Source: Rhodospirillaceae bacterium (lineage in GTDB: Bacteria; Pseudomonadota; Alphaproteobacteria; DSM-16000; Inquilinaceae). Taken from it: 33,161 bases of DNA. Every line of letters starts with the position of its first letter. Position 1 is the first letter of the stretch. A program made the position numbers and the translations under genes. Positions 8,644 through 19,048 of the stretch are shown here, piece after piece. The notes beneath the pieces were generated by a model that saw nothing but the letters and a program-made list of their open reading frames with translations, searched no databases and had not been told where the DNA came from. Location: contig JACKIG010000038.1 of assembly GCA_020638595.1 (NCBI GenBank), forward strand, positions 1 to 33,161, given 5' to 3'.

Positions 8644-9909
8644 ATGAGGCGGGCATTACTATTGGCGGGTGTCGGGATGCTGGGCGCGACCGTGGCCCGG
8701 GCCGAAACCGATCCGGCGGCGGTGTTGGCGACCTATGCGGATATCGCCCATGCCATGTACGACGATGCGCTGACCGGTGCCGAAGCCTTGCAGGCGGCGA
8801 TTGCCGATCTGACGGCCGACCCGTCCGAAGCGACCCTTGCCGCCGCCCGCGACGCCTGGCTGGCGGCGCGTGTGCCCTATCAGCAGACCGAGGCGTACCG
8901 GTTCGGCAACGTGCTGGTCGACGACTGGGAAGGCCGGGTCAATGCCTGGCCGCTGGACGAGGGCCTGATCGACTATGTCGACGAGACCGTCTACGGCAGC
9001 GAGAGCGACGAAAACCGCCTCTATTCGGCCAATGTGATCGCCAACGAGACCCTGGTCTTCGGCGGCGAGACCATCGATGCCAGCGTGATCACCAAGGAGC
9101 TGCTGGCCGATGTGTTGCAGGAGGCCGACAACATCGAGGCCAATGTCGCCACCGGCTATCACGCCATCGAGTTCCTGCTGTGGGGGCAGGACCTGAACGG
9201 CACGGGACCCGGCGCCGGCGCGCGCCCACATACCGATTTCGATACGGACGCCTGCACCGGCGGCCATTGCGAACGCCGGGTCGCCTATCTGGAGACGGCG
9301 GCCGACCTGCTGGTCGACGACCTGGACGAGATGGTGGCCCTGTGGGCCGACGGCGGCGAGGCCCGGTTGGCGGTGACGGAAGTACCGCCGGAACAGGGCC
9401 TGACCGCCATCGTCACCGGCCTCGGCAGCCTGTCCTATGGCGAGCTGGCGGGCGAGCGCATGCAGCTGGGCCTGATGCTGCACGACCCGGAGGAGGAGCA
9501 TGACTGCTTCTCCGACAACACCCACAACAGCCACGCCTATGACCAGCGCGGCATGGTCGCGGTCTATACCGGCCTCTATGAGCGCACCGACGGTACGGTC
9601 GTGTCCGGTCCGTCGCTGTCGGACCTGGTGGCCGAGGCCGATCCGGCGCTGGACGAGGCGGTGCGGGCCGCCCTGGACGCCACCACCGTCGCCATGGCCG
9701 CAATGGTGGCGACGGCGGAGGGCGGCATGGCCTATGATCAGATGATCGGAGAGGGCAATACCGAGGGCAACCAGATCGTCCAGACCGTCATCGACCGGCT
9801 GGTGGACCAGGCCCACGGGTTCGAACAGGTGGCCCAGGCCCTGGACCTGTCGCTGATCGAATTCGAAGGGTCCGACAGCCTGGACAACCCCGACGCCGTC
9901 TTCGAGTAA
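8644..9909 (+). CDS. Imelysin family periplasmic protein (IrpA-like, COG3487)
   Basis: First gene of a four-gene iron-linked set. The 421-aa protein has a signal peptide (residues 1-20, cleavage after VARA) and the imelysin/M75-like fold. The family signature GxHxxE is G171-Y-H173-A-I-E176 within GYHAIEFLLWGQD, and a second conserved stretch, HDCFSDNTHNSH, lies at about 283-294. Cyanobacterial and proteobacterial homologues are iron-regulated and thought to bind or help acquire iron; proteolytic activity has not been established for the group. The ATG is preceded by GGAGGGG (8631-8637), which decides the start over an upstream in-frame TTG. A Fur-type box lies about 57 bases upstream. Confidence 0.93.
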   Translation: MRRALLLAGVGMLGATVARAETDPAAVLATYADIAHAMYDDALTGAEALQAAIADLTADPSEATLAAARDAWLAARVPYQQTEAYRFGNVLVDDWEGRVNAWPLDEGLIDYVDETVYGSESDENRLYSANVIANETLVFGGETIDASVITKELLADVLQEADNIEANVATGYHAIEFLLWGQDLNGTGPGAGARPHTDFDTDACTGGHCERRVAYLETAADLLVDDLDEMVALWADGGEARLAVTEVPPEQGLTAIVTGLGSLSYGELAGERMQLGLMLHDPEEEHDCFSDNTHNSHAYDQRGMVAVYTGLYERTDGTVVSGPSLSDLVAEADPALDEAVRAALDATTVAMAAMVATAEGGMAYDQMIGEGNTEGNQIVQTVIDRLVDQAHGFEQVAQALDLSLIEFEGSDSLDNPDAVFE

Positions 9910-9921
9910 CCCGAAACCGCG

Positions 9922-9966
9922 GGCAGACCGGCGGGGCGCGCCCATCGGCCGCCCCGCGGGCCTGCC
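9922..9966 (+). other. Bipartite hairpin between the imelysin and di-heme genes
   Basis: GCGGGGCG (9931-9938) pairs with CGCCCCGC (9950-9957), and an outer GGCAG/CTGCC stem (9922-9926 with 9962-9966) extends it. No T-run follows. It may lower read-through or protect the upstream mRNA end, so the first gene would be expressed more than the rest. Confidence 0.5.
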
Positions 9967-9981
9967 AGGACATCGACTGCA

Positions 9982-11495
<1,514 letters not shown>

Positions 11496-11499
<4 letters not shown>

Positions 11500-12614
11500 G
11501 GCCGGCCGTGCTGGGCGGCGCCCGCCGCCTCGCCGCCGGCCTGGCGGCGCTTGCCTGCCTGCTGGTCCTGCCGGTCGCGGGGCAGGCACAGGCGCTGCCG
11601 GATGCGCTGTATGACAGCTTCAACCTGGACATCGTGCGCGGCCAGGTGATCCCCGGCTATCGCGCCTTCGCGGCAGAGACGGCCCGCCTGGACGAGGCGG
11701 CCGCCGCCTATTGCGCGGCCCCCGACGACGCCGCCCATGCGGCGCTGATCGCCCGCTACCACGATGCCTACGACGCCTGGGAAGGGGTGCAATGGCTGGG
11801 CTTCGGCCCGGCGAAGGACTTCATGCGCATCATGCGCATCCAGTTCTGGCCCGACAGCCGCAATACCCTGACCCGCCACATCGCCACGCTGATGGCCGAC
11901 CCGCGCACGGACCTGCTGGACCCCGCCGTGCTGGCCGATGCCAGCGTCGCCTTGCAGGGGTTCCCGGCGCTGGAACGCCTGCTGTTCGACGACGCACCGC
12001 CCGGCGAGGATGCCTATGCCTGCGCCCTGGCGGCCGCGATCGCCGCGAACCTGGCCCAGATGGCGGCGGACCTGGCGGCGGTCTGGGACCCGGTTCCGGA
12101 CGACCCCGACGCGAGCGCGCGGGCCGCCATCGATGCGCTGGGCTATCCCGAGCCGGCGGCACTGACGGGGGATCTGTATCAGGCACTCTACTTCCACCTG
12201 GAAGCCATCCTCACGGTCAAGCTCGCCCGGCCCATGGGCGAAACGCTGGAGGACGCCCGGGCGACCCGCGGAGAATCCTGGCGCAGCGGCCGATCGATGC
12301 GCAACATCCGCCGGAACCTGTCGGCCATCCGGGGCCTGCTCGACAATGGCGACGCCCTCGGCTTTGCCGACATCGTCGCGGAGACCGCCGGCCGCCCGGA
12401 CCTCGCCGAGGCGTTGAGAGCCGCCCTTGACGAGGCCATTGCGGCAGCCGACGCCCTTGCCGGCCCCTTCACCGAGACGCTGGCCGACCCGGCCCTGCGG
12501 GGCGACTTCGTCCGCCTGGCCACGGCGCTGAACACCGCGCGCGAATACGTCGCCGTCGGCGTCGGCGAGGCGCTGGGCCTGGCGGTCGGTTTCAACAGCC
12601 TGGATGGCGACTGA
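11496..12614 (+). CDS. Second imelysin-like periplasmic protein (COG3489)
   Basis: A 372-aa exported alpha-helical protein. Translation starts at GTG 11496, overlapping the previous TGA in a GTGA junction, with TGAGG at 11486-11490 as ribosome site. The signal peptide ends near AGQAQA (residue 33). C21 inside the hydrophobic core is not in a convincing lipobox, although the COG is often called a lipoprotein. The imelysin signature appears in altered form as QGFPALERLLF (GxPxxE in place of GxHxxE), which is typical of this second subfamily. It is probably an iron-binding or docking partner of the upstream proteins. The stop overlaps the next ATG (TGATG), so the set is translationally coupled. 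Confidence 0.9.
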
Positions 12615-13738
12615 TGACGGGCAGACGACGGATCCTCTCCGGCCTGGCCCTGGCGGCGGCGGCCTGGCCCCTGGCGGCGTGGACACGGGCAGCCGCGGCC
12701 CCTGCGCCGCGGGAAACCTATTGGGGCAGCGGGCAGTCCTTCGCCGGGCAGAACTATGTGGCCGGCACCGACGGCGACGGCGCCTTGCAGGCCCACGCCC
12801 CCCTGCCCGACCGCGGCCATGCGCTGGCCGTGCGCCCCGGCACGGGCGAGGCCGTGATCTGCGCCCGCCGGCCCGGCACCTTCCTGGCCGTCGTCGACCT
12901 GGCGACCGGCGCAATCACGCGCATGGTGGACGCGCCGGAGGGCCACCACTACCAGGGCCATGCGGTCTTCTCACCCGACGGCCGCCTGCTGTTCGTGACG
13001 GAGAACGCGTTCGCCGCCGCCCGCGGCGCCATCGGCGTCTACGACGCCGCCGCCGGCTATGCCCGCGCGGGCACGCTGCCGAGCCACGAGCTGGACCCCC
13101 ACGACATCGTGCTGGCGCCGGGCGGGTACCTGCTGGCGGTCGCCAATGGCGGGATCCTGACCCATCCCGATTTCGGCCGTACCAAGCTGAACCTGGACAC
13201 CATGTCGCCGTCGCTGGCCATCGTCGACGCGCGCGACGGATCGCTGGCGGCCGACTACCGCCTGCCGGCCGCGCTGCATCAGCTGAGCATCCGCCATGTC
13301 GCTGTGCGCGCGGATGGCCTGGTCGCCGTGGCCATGCAGCACGAAGGTCCCGAGACCGAGCGGCCGCCGCTGGTCGGCCTGCTGCGCGGTGCGGGGGAGA
13401 TCCGCCTGCTGGAGGCACCGGCGCCGGTCCAGGCGCGGATGGCGAACTATTGCGGTGCCATCACCTTCGACGCCACCGGTGCCGTCTTCGCCGCCAGCCA
13501 CCCGCGCGGCGGCCTTTCCACCTTCTGGGATGCCGAGGACGGCACCTACCTGGGCCTGGCGGAGGTCGCCGACGGCTGCGGCATCGCCCCCGACGGCACA
13601 CCGGGCGGCTTCATCCTGTCCAGCGGGGCGGCCGGGCTCTGGCGCTACAGCGTCGCGGCCGCCGCCCTCACCCGCCTGCCCGGCGACGCCGCCCCCATCC
13701 TGCGCTGGGACAATCACCTGACGCGCATTGCCGTGTGA
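12614..13738 (+). CDS. DUF1513 beta-propeller protein (COG3490)
   Basis: Last gene of the iron-linked set, 374 aa. The N-terminus MTGRRRILSGLALAAAA is a Tat-like signal with a possible cleavage after TRAAAA, so periplasmic location is likely. The rest shows repeated blade-like segments (for example HAVFSPDGRLLFVTENAF at about 116-133 and HDIVLAPGGYLLAVANGG at about 163-180), which suggest a seven-bladed propeller. No catalytic motif is recognised. The function is unknown; the family is tied to iron acquisition by constant co-location with imelysins and the di-heme protein. It overlaps the previous stop by one base. Confidence 0.9.
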   Translation: MTGRRRILSGLALAAAAWPLAAWTRAAAAPAPRETYWGSGQSFAGQNYVAGTDGDGALQAHAPLPDRGHALAVRPGTGEAVICARRPGTFLAVVDLATGAITRMVDAPEGHHYQGHAVFSPDGRLLFVTENAFAAARGAIGVYDAAAGYARAGTLPSHELDPHDIVLAPGGYLLAVANGGILTHPDFGRTKLNLDTMSPSLAIVDARDGSLAADYRLPAALHQLSIRHVAVRADGLVAVAMQHEGPETERPPLVGLLRGAGEIRLLEAPAPVQARMANYCGAITFDATGAVFAASHPRGGLSTFWDAEDGTYLGLAEVADGCGIAPDGTPGGFILSSGAAGLWRYSVAAAALTRLPGDAAPILRWDNHLTRIAV

Positions 13739-13782
13739 CGCCGCTTCGCCGCGGCCGATCAATTTCCCGTGACAGGGGTGGC

Positions 13783-13797
13783 AAGCGGCCGCCGCTT
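13783..13797 (+). terminator. Weak hairpin after the iron-linked cluster
   Basis: AAGCGG (13783-13788), a 3-base loop and CCGCTT (13792-13797) form a short stem in the spacer after DUF1513, followed by a C-rich and not T-rich stretch. It may act as a weak transcription end. Confidence 0.3.
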
Positions 13798-13850
13798 CCC
13801 ACACGCTGGCCTGGGCGGCCGGACCGCCGTGACAACGGGAGGAGACGCTG

Positions 13851-14243
13851 ATGCCCGCGCATGAAAAGGATGCGACGTTCATCTGGAACGAGCTGGTCAC
13901 GAGGGACTCCGCCAAGGCCGCCGCCTTCTTCGCCGAACTGATCGGCTGGACAGCCGAGACCATGGACATGCCGACGGGCGCCTACACCATGTTCAAGAAG
14001 GACGGCGTGCCTGCCGCCGGCATGCTGGACATGCGCCAGCACGACATCCCCGACGCCGTGCCGCCGCACTGGATGGCCTATATCCAGGTCCCGGACGTCG
14101 ACGCCAGCGCCGCCAGGGTGGCGGACCTGGGCGGCACCGTCGTCGTCCCGCCCATGGACATCCCCACCGTCGGCCGTTTCTGCGTGATCACCGACCCGAC
14201 CGGCGCCCATGTCTCGCTGATCACCATGGCCGAGACCTGTTAG
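13851..14243 (+). CDS. VOC family protein (glyoxalase/dioxygenase fold)
   Basis: A 130-aa protein starting at ATG 13851 after GGGAGGAG. It has the paired beta-alpha-beta-beta-beta repeats of the vicinal-oxygen-chelate superfamily: FIWNELVTRDSAKAAAFFAELIGW in the first module and a second module with AYIQVPDVDASAARVADLGG and the end VITDPTGAHVSLI. This form is often annotated as a glyoxalase/bleomycin-resistance-like protein related to CFP-30. Metal ligands are not clearly conserved and the substrate is unknown. It is a stand-alone gene with a 112-base spacer upstream. Confidence 0.85.
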   Translation: MPAHEKDATFIWNELVTRDSAKAAAFFAELIGWTAETMDMPTGAYTMFKKDGVPAAGMLDMRQHDIPDAVPPHWMAYIQVPDVDASAARVADLGGTVVVPPMDIPTVGRFCVITDPTGAHVSLITMAETC

Positions 14244-14395
14244 CATCCGGGCATGGTCCGGCGCACCGGCCCGGCGCCGTCGGCCGCCGCCATCGCGCCA
14301 GCGGACGATACGGGCGGCGTCGGGGCACGCAGCCGGAGCGCGCCCGCGCTCACCTGTCCAACGGCCGGATAACGCCGTAAGATCCCGGGCAGACG

Positions 14396-14415
14396 GCGGC
14401 TGCAATCGCAGCCGC
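14396..14415 (+). terminator. Hairpin between the VOC and alcohol dehydrogenase genes
   Basis: GCGGCTGC and GCAGCCGC form a perfect 8-bp stem with a 4-base loop (AATC), followed by only TTCGAT. It could end transcription of the VOC gene or lie in the leader of the dehydrogenase mRNA. Confidence 0.35.
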
Positions 14416-14473
14416 TTCGATCAGGCAGCCCGGCGCTGTCCGTCCGGCGCGCCAGAGCCAGGGGTTACACGCC

Positions 14474-15523
14474 TTGAAAGCCGCCCTGCTTGAGCAGTTC
14501 AACGGCCCGATCCCGGTCGTCACCGTTCCCGATCCCGACTGCCCTGCCGATGGCGTGATCATCGCCGTGCGCGCCTGCGGGGTTTGCCGGTCCGATCATC
14601 ATGCCTGGGTGGGGGCAGACCCGGATGTGGTGCTGCCGCATGTGATGGGCCACGAACTGGCCGGCGAAGTGATCGCGGCCGGCCCGCAATGCCGCGGGTT
14701 CACGCCGGGGGACCGTGTCACCGCCCCGTTCATCCTGGGCTGCGGGCATTGCCGGGATTGCCGGTCGGGCAACCCGACGATCTGCAAGGACCAGGCAGTC
14801 ATCGGCTTCACCTTCTGGGGCGCGTTTGCCGAGCAGGTCGCCATTGCCGCGGCGGACTACAACCTGGTGCCCCTGCCGGACGGCCTGGACTTCATCCCGG
14901 CCGCAGGCATGGGATGCCGGGTGACGACGGCCTGGCGGGCGCTGACGGATCGCGCCGGCCTTGCGCCCGGGGAATGGCTGGTCGTGCACGGCAGCGGCGG
15001 CGTCGGCCTTTCCGCCACGCTGATTGCGGCGGCCCTCGGTGCGCGGGTGCTGGCCGTGGACGTCAGCGCCGACGCTTTGGCGAAAGCGACGGAGCTGGGG
15101 GCGACGGCGGTCCTGAACGTCTCGGGCATCAATGACGTGGGCGGCGCGGTGTACGATCTGACGGGCGGCGGTGCCCATGTGTCGATCGATGCCCTCGGCA
15201 CCCAGGCGACGTTCGACAACTCGCTCCGGTCGCTGCGCAAACTGGGGCGGCATGTGCAGATCGGCATGCCGGTCGGCCGGCATGCGACGGTTCCCCTGCC
15301 CCTGCTGGACCTCGTCTATGCCCGGCAGTTGACCCTGCACGGAGCCAGGGGGCTGGGCGCGGCCGGCTTCGCCCCCTTGCTGGACATGATCGGGGCGGGA
15401 CGCCTGGACCCGGCGCGGCTGGTCACGCGAACCATCGGCCTGTCGGGGGTCGAAGCCGCACTGGCCGAAATGGATGCGGCCCAGCCCGCCGGGGTGACGG
15501 TGATCGACCTCGCCCGCCACTGA
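14474..15523 (+). CDS. Zinc-dependent medium-chain alcohol dehydrogenase
   Basis: NAD(P)-dependent oxidation of an alcohol or reduction of an aldehyde; 349 aa. The catalytic zinc site shows C38 (GVCRSDHH) and H60-E61 (GHELAGEV). The structural zinc has four cysteines: C90, C93, C96 and C104. The Rossmann motif VVHGSGGVGLSA lies at about 169-180, with D at the end of the next strand (LAVDVSADAL), favouring NAD. The start is TTG 14474 (KAALLEQF follows), with AGGGG about 9 bases upstream. Substrate specificity cannot be told. Confidence 0.92.
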   Translation: MKAALLEQFNGPIPVVTVPDPDCPADGVIIAVRACGVCRSDHHAWVGADPDVVLPHVMGHELAGEVIAAGPQCRGFTPGDRVTAPFILGCGHCRDCRSGNPTICKDQAVIGFTFWGAFAEQVAIAAADYNLVPLPDGLDFIPAAGMGCRVTTAWRALTDRAGLAPGEWLVVHGSGGVGLSATLIAAALGARVLAVDVSADALAKATELGATAVLNVSGINDVGGAVYDLTGGGAHVSIDALGTQATFDNSLRSLRKLGRHVQIGMPVGRHATVPLPLLDLVYARQLTLHGARGLGAAGFAPLLDMIGAGRLDPARLVTRTIGLSGVEAALAEMDAAQPAGVTVIDLARH

Positions 15524-15686
15524 TCCGGTCCAGTCCGGCGGCGACGCCGCCCGAGTCGCGGCCTGGCACCCCCCCTGCCTGCACGGTGGTCGAGAAGCGC
15601 GGCACCGCCCACAAACTTGCCGGAAGCACCGATTGTCCACTGGCTGAAATATTCGATCTTAGTTCGAAGCATCGCCATGACATGGC

Positions 15687-15716
15687 TTGTCGAGCCGGGA
15701 TCCAAACCCGTATTTT
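15687..15716 (+). promoter_or_regulatory. Possible promoter for the cytochrome c gene
   Basis: The spacer 15524-15768 becomes AT-richer toward the cytochrome gene. TTGTCG (15687-15692), an 18-bp spacer and TATTTT (15711-15716) form a weak sigma-70-like pair about 52 bases before the ATG. Confidence 0.3.
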
Positions 15717-15768
15717 AACACTTCCGCATAGTGGATTAGAGTGCCGACAGGGCACCGGCGAGGGGGGA

Positions 15769-16146
15769 ATGTCGAAGGGCGCGCGGACGGCGGCGTGGGC
15801 CGCCGCCGTGATCGTATTCTGTTCAGCCGCCTCGGCGCAGGATACGGCGGAGGGCGAACGCCAGTTCCAGCGCAACTGCGGCGTCTGCCACGTCGTGAGC
15901 GAGGACGGGCCTGCCCGCGCCGGCCCCAATCTGCACGGGATCGTCGGTCGCCCCGCGGCATCCGAAGACGGCTTCCCCTATAGCGCCGCCATGTCCGCGT
16001 CCGGGCTGGTCTGGGACGCAGCGACGCTCGACGCCTATATCACCAACAGCCAGGCACTGGTGCCCGGAGCGAACATGTCGGTGCGCGTTCGCGACGAGGC
16101 GCAGCGCGCCGCCATCATCGACTATCTGGAAACCGCCGGACAGTGA
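15769..16146 (+). CDS. Class I cytochrome c, periplasmic
   Basis: A small soluble electron carrier of 125 aa. The signal peptide covers residues 1-23 (cleavage after ASA, before QDTAEG). Heme attaches at C37-G-V-C40-H41, the GPNLHGIVGR motif of mitochondrial-type cytochromes c is at about 52-61, and the likely sixth ligand is M103 (PGANMSV). AGGGGGG lies just before the ATG and decides this start; the frame is open further upstream. It could feed the aa3 oxidase encoded at the left of the window or accept electrons from the GMC dehydrogenase encoded downstream. Both are inferences. Confidence 0.93.
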   Translation: MSKGARTAAWAAAVIVFCSAASAQDTAEGERQFQRNCGVCHVVSEDGPARAGPNLHGIVGRPAASEDGFPYSAAMSASGLVWDAATLDAYITNSQALVPGANMSVRVRDEAQRAAIIDYLETAGQ

Positions 16147-16201
16147 GCCCCGGACGGACGCACCGCCGCGACCAAACCACAAGCAGGAGAACGGGATAGA
16201 G

Positions 16202-16597
16202 ATGGCCAAAGCCATTCACATGATGATCCGGGTGCTGGACGAAGCGAAATCGATCGATTTCTACCGCAACGCCCTGGGGCTGGAGATCGCCGACCGCTTC
16301 GACTTCGACAGCTTCACGCTGGTTTATCTGCGCAACCCCGAGGCCGATTTCGAGCTGGAGCTGACCATCAACAAGGGCCAGGCCGAGCCCTATACCCACG
16401 GCACCGGCTATGGCCACATCGCGGTCGCGGTCGACGACCTGGACGGCGAGCACGCGCGCTTCACGTCGCTGGGGCTGAACCCCGCCGACATCAAGGAGTT
16501 CCACCGCGACGGCGCGCTGATGGCGCGCTTCTTCTTCGTGCAGGATCCCGACGGCTACAAGATCGAGATGCTGCAGACGCACGGCCGCTACCGCTAG
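16202..16597 (+). CDS. VOC family protein, lactoylglutathione-lyase-like
   Basis: A 131-aa glyoxalase I-like protein. The residues matching the four metal ligands of bacterial glyoxalase I are in the expected places: H6 (AIHMMIRV), E in FELELT (about 56), H in GYGHIAVAV (about 77) and E in GYKIEML (about 122). It probably removes methylglyoxal as the glutathione adduct, though a related role is possible. GGAGAACGGG stands upstream of the ATG. It lies between the cytochrome c and the dehydrogenase pair without an obvious functional link. Confidence 0.87.
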   Translation: MAKAIHMMIRVLDEAKSIDFYRNALGLEIADRFDFDSFTLVYLRNPEADFELELTINKGQAEPYTHGTGYGHIAVAVDDLDGEHARFTSLGLNPADIKEFHRDGALMARFFFVQDPDGYKIEMLQTHGRYR

Positions 16598-16690
16598 CGG
16601 CCCGGGTCCGAAACCGAGCGCCGACGCGAAGAGCGGCGCCGCACGGCAAGAGAACACCAAGCAACACCAAGAAGGAGGAGGCTTCCAGAT

Positions 16691-17236
16691 ATGCGTACGA
16701 TCGACAAGCGACTGCGGGTCAGCCGCCGCCGGTTCCTGGCATCGGGAACGGCGACGGCGGCCGGTGTCGGTGCCGTCGCCGGCGGTGCCGTGGTCATCGC
16801 CCCCGCCGGGTCGTGGGCCGAGAGCCCGGCCAACCTATCGCCGGAGGCGGCGTCGACCCTGCTGAAGATGGCCCGCGACATCTTCCCCCACGATGCGCTG
16901 GACGACAGCTATTACCAGCGCGCCATCGGCGGCTATGACGCCGAGGCGGCGGAGGATGCCGACCTGAAGGCGATGATCGAGGACGGGACCGCCGCGCTGA
17001 ACACCCGGGCGCAGGCCCGCCACGGCGCCGCCTATGCCGACATCGAGAACGAGGACGACCGCGTCGGCCTGCTGCACGAGATCGAGACGACGCCGCTGTT
17101 CAGGAAGCTGCGCGCGGACCTGGTCGTGTCGCTCTACAACCAGACGGAAGTCTGGCAGCGGCTGGGCTACGAGGGTCCGTCGGCGGACCAGGGCGGGTAC
17201 ATCAACCGCGGCTTCGACGACCTCGACTGGCTCTGA
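16691..17236 (+). CDS. Tat-exported small subunit of a gluconate 2-dehydrogenase-type enzyme
   Basis: A 181-aa protein with a textbook twin-arginine signal (SRRRFLASG at about 11-19, hydrophobic core, cleavage near SWAES). The body resembles the subunit 3/gamma family of gluconate 2-dehydrogenase, which carries its folded GMC partner across the membrane. The partner gene follows after 45 bases and itself lacks a signal peptide, which supports this hitch-hiker role. A very strong ribosome site (AAGGAGGAGG, 16672-16681) precedes the ATG. Confidence 0.85.
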   Translation: MRTIDKRLRVSRRRFLASGTATAAGVGAVAGGAVVIAPAGSWAESPANLSPEAASTLLKMARDIFPHDALDDSYYQRAIGGYDAEAAEDADLKAMIEDGTAALNTRAQARHGAAYADIENEDDRVGLLHEIETTPLFRKLRADLVVSLYNQTEVWQRLGYEGPSADQGGYINRGFDDLDWL

Positions 17237-17281
17237 TCGCGCCACGCCCCAACAAGCACACGTCTCGGGAGGACTACGACC

Positions 17282-18853
17282 ATGGCTGCGCCCTTCGCGC
17301 TCGACGACGACAGCGTCGTCGTCATCGTCGGCTCCGGTGCCGGCGGCGGCACCCTCGGCAACGAACTGGCCCAGCAGGGCATCGACACGGTGATTCTGGA
17401 AGCCGGCGGCCGGCATGAGATCGCCGATTTCGTCAACAACGAATGGGAGATGTTCGGCAAGATCTCCTGGCTCGACGCGCGCACCACCTCCGGCTCGTGG
17501 CGCGTCGCCCACGACTTCCCCGGCCTGCCGGCCTGGATCGTCAAGGCGGTCGGCGGATCGACGGTGCACTGGGCGGGCGCGTCGCTGCGCTTCCAGGCGC
17601 ATGAATTCCGCGCGCGCAGCGAATACGGTGCGGTCCACGGCGCCAACCTGCTGGACTGGCCGCTGACGCTGGAGGAGCTGGAGCCCTATTACGACCGTGC
17701 GGAAGACAAGATGGGCGTCACGGGCACGCACGGCATCCCGCGCCTGCCGGGCAACAACAACTACAAGGTGATGGCGGCCGGCGCCGAACGGCTGGGCTAC
17801 ACCAAGTACCACACCGGCAACATGGCCATCAATTCGCAGCCGCGTGACGGCCGCGGCTCGTGCCTGCAGATCGGCTTCTGCTTCCAGGGCTGCCGCTCCG
17901 GCGCCAAATGGTCGACCCTCTATACCGAGATCCCGAACGGCGAGGACACCGGGCATCTGGAGGTGCGGTCACAGTGCCAGGTGCTGCAGATCGACCATGA
18001 CGACACGGGCCGCGTGACCGGCGTCGTCTATGCCGATGCCGACGGCGTCCAGCAGCGCCAGAAGGCCCGCGTCGTCTGCGTGGCCGGCAATTCCATCGAA
18101 AGCCCGCGGCTGCTGCTGAATTCCGCCAGCGCGATGTTCCCCGACGGGCTCGCCAACTCCTCCGGCCAGGTCGGCCGCAACTACATGCGCCACATGACGG
18201 GGTCGGTCTACGCCGTCTTCGACAAGCCGGTGAACATGTACCGCGGCACCACCATGGCCGGGATCATCCAGGACGAGGCGCACCTGGACCCGGCGCGCGG
18301 CTTCGTCGGCGGCTATGAGATGGAGACGCTGTCGCTGGGCGTGCCGTTCATGGCCGCCTTCCTCGACCCCGGCGGCTGGGGGCGGGACTTCGCCTGGGCC
18401 ATGGACCACTACGACCACATGGCCGGCATGTGGCTGGTGGGCGAGGACATGCCGCAGGAAACCAACCGCATCACCCTGCATCCGGAGGTCAAGGACCAGC
18501 ACGGCCTGCCGGCGCCCGACGTGCATTTCGACGACCACCAGAACGACATCCGCATGCGGGCCCATGCGTTCGCGCAAGGCTCGGCGGTGTACGAGGCGGC
18601 GGGGGCGCTCAAGACCTACCACACGCCGCCCTACCCCTCGACCCACAACCTCGGCACCTGCCGGATGAGCGAGCGGCCGGAAGACGGCGTCGTCAACAAG
18701 TGGGGCCAGACCCACGACATCCCCAACCTGTTCGTCAGCGACGGCAGCCAATTCACCACCGGCGGCGCCGAAAACCCGACGCTGACCATCGTGACGCTGG
18801 CGATCCGCCAGGCGGAACACATCGGGCGGGAGATGGCGGCGGGGAATTTGTGA
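17282..18853 (+). CDS. GMC-family flavoprotein dehydrogenase (large subunit)
   Basis: FAD enzyme of the glucose-methanol-choline family, 523 aa, probably a membrane-linked sugar, sugar-acid or alcohol dehydrogenase. The FAD motif G17-x-G19-x-x-G22 and acidic E40 are at the N-terminus. The catalytic pair is H455 (STHNLGTC) and N498 (GGAENPTLT) in the GMC C-terminal domain. Three cysteines C194, C200 and C204 (C-x5-C-x3-C) sit where FAD-glucose and fructose dehydrogenases carry a cysteine-ligated 3Fe-4S cluster, so an Fe-S centre is possible. It has no signal peptide, and its export with the Tat subunit just upstream is inferred. GGGAGGA precedes the ATG. The substrate is unknown. Confidence 0.9.
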   Translation: MAAPFALDDDSVVVIVGSGAGGGTLGNELAQQGIDTVILEAGGRHEIADFVNNEWEMFGKISWLDARTTSGSWRVAHDFPGLPAWIVKAVGGSTVHWAGASLRFQAHEFRARSEYGAVHGANLLDWPLTLEELEPYYDRAEDKMGVTGTHGIPRLPGNNNYKVMAAGAERLGYTKYHTGNMAINSQPRDGRGSCLQIGFCFQGCRSGAKWSTLYTEIPNGEDTGHLEVRSQCQVLQIDHDDTGRVTGVVYADADGVQQRQKARVVCVAGNSIESPRLLLNSASAMFPDGLANSSGQVGRNYMRHMTGSVYAVFDKPVNMYRGTTMAGIIQDEAHLDPARGFVGGYEMETLSLGVPFMAAFLDPGGWGRDFAWAMDHYDHMAGMWLVGEDMPQETNRITLHPEVKDQHGLPAPDVHFDDHQNDIRMRAHAFAQGSAVYEAAGALKTYHTPPYPSTHNLGTCRMSERPEDGVVNKWGQTHDIPNLFVSDGSQFTTGGAENPTLTIVTLAIRQAEHIGREMAAGNL

Positions 18854-18876
18854 GGTCGGCTGCGACGTGACTGGAG

Positions 18877-18912
18877 GGGCGCGGGGGAGAATCCCCGCGC
18901 CTTCTTCATTGT
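18877..18912 (+). terminator. Rho-independent terminator after the GMC operon
   Basis: A perfect 9-bp stem, GGCGCGGGG (18878-18886) with CCCCGCGCC (18893-18901), a 6-base loop, then the pyrimidine-rich tail TTCTTCATT. It closes the metabolic block and marks the left edge of the accessory island. Confidence 0.8.
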
Positions 18913-18940
18913 CGGCCAGCAGTGACTTGTAGCTCCTGTC

Positions 18941-18958
18941 CATAACTCAGGAGTTATG
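18941..18958. repeat. Perfect dyad upstream of the recombinase remnant
   Basis: CATAACTC-AG-GAGTTATG is an 8-bp perfect inverted repeat with a 2-base centre. It lies about 90 bases before the recombinase ATG. Serine resolvases often act at such short dyads upstream of their own gene, so a crossover site or an operator is plausible. A 9-bp direct repeat GTGCAAGTC (19000-19008 and 19013-19021) lies between it and the gene. Confidence 0.5.
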
Positions 18959-19048
18959 CACCGCTGACCAAGACCGCAGAAATCTGGGCTGTGGATATGG
19001 TGCAAGTCTGCGGTGCAAGTCGTCGATCGATCCGGTAAGCTGAAACCC

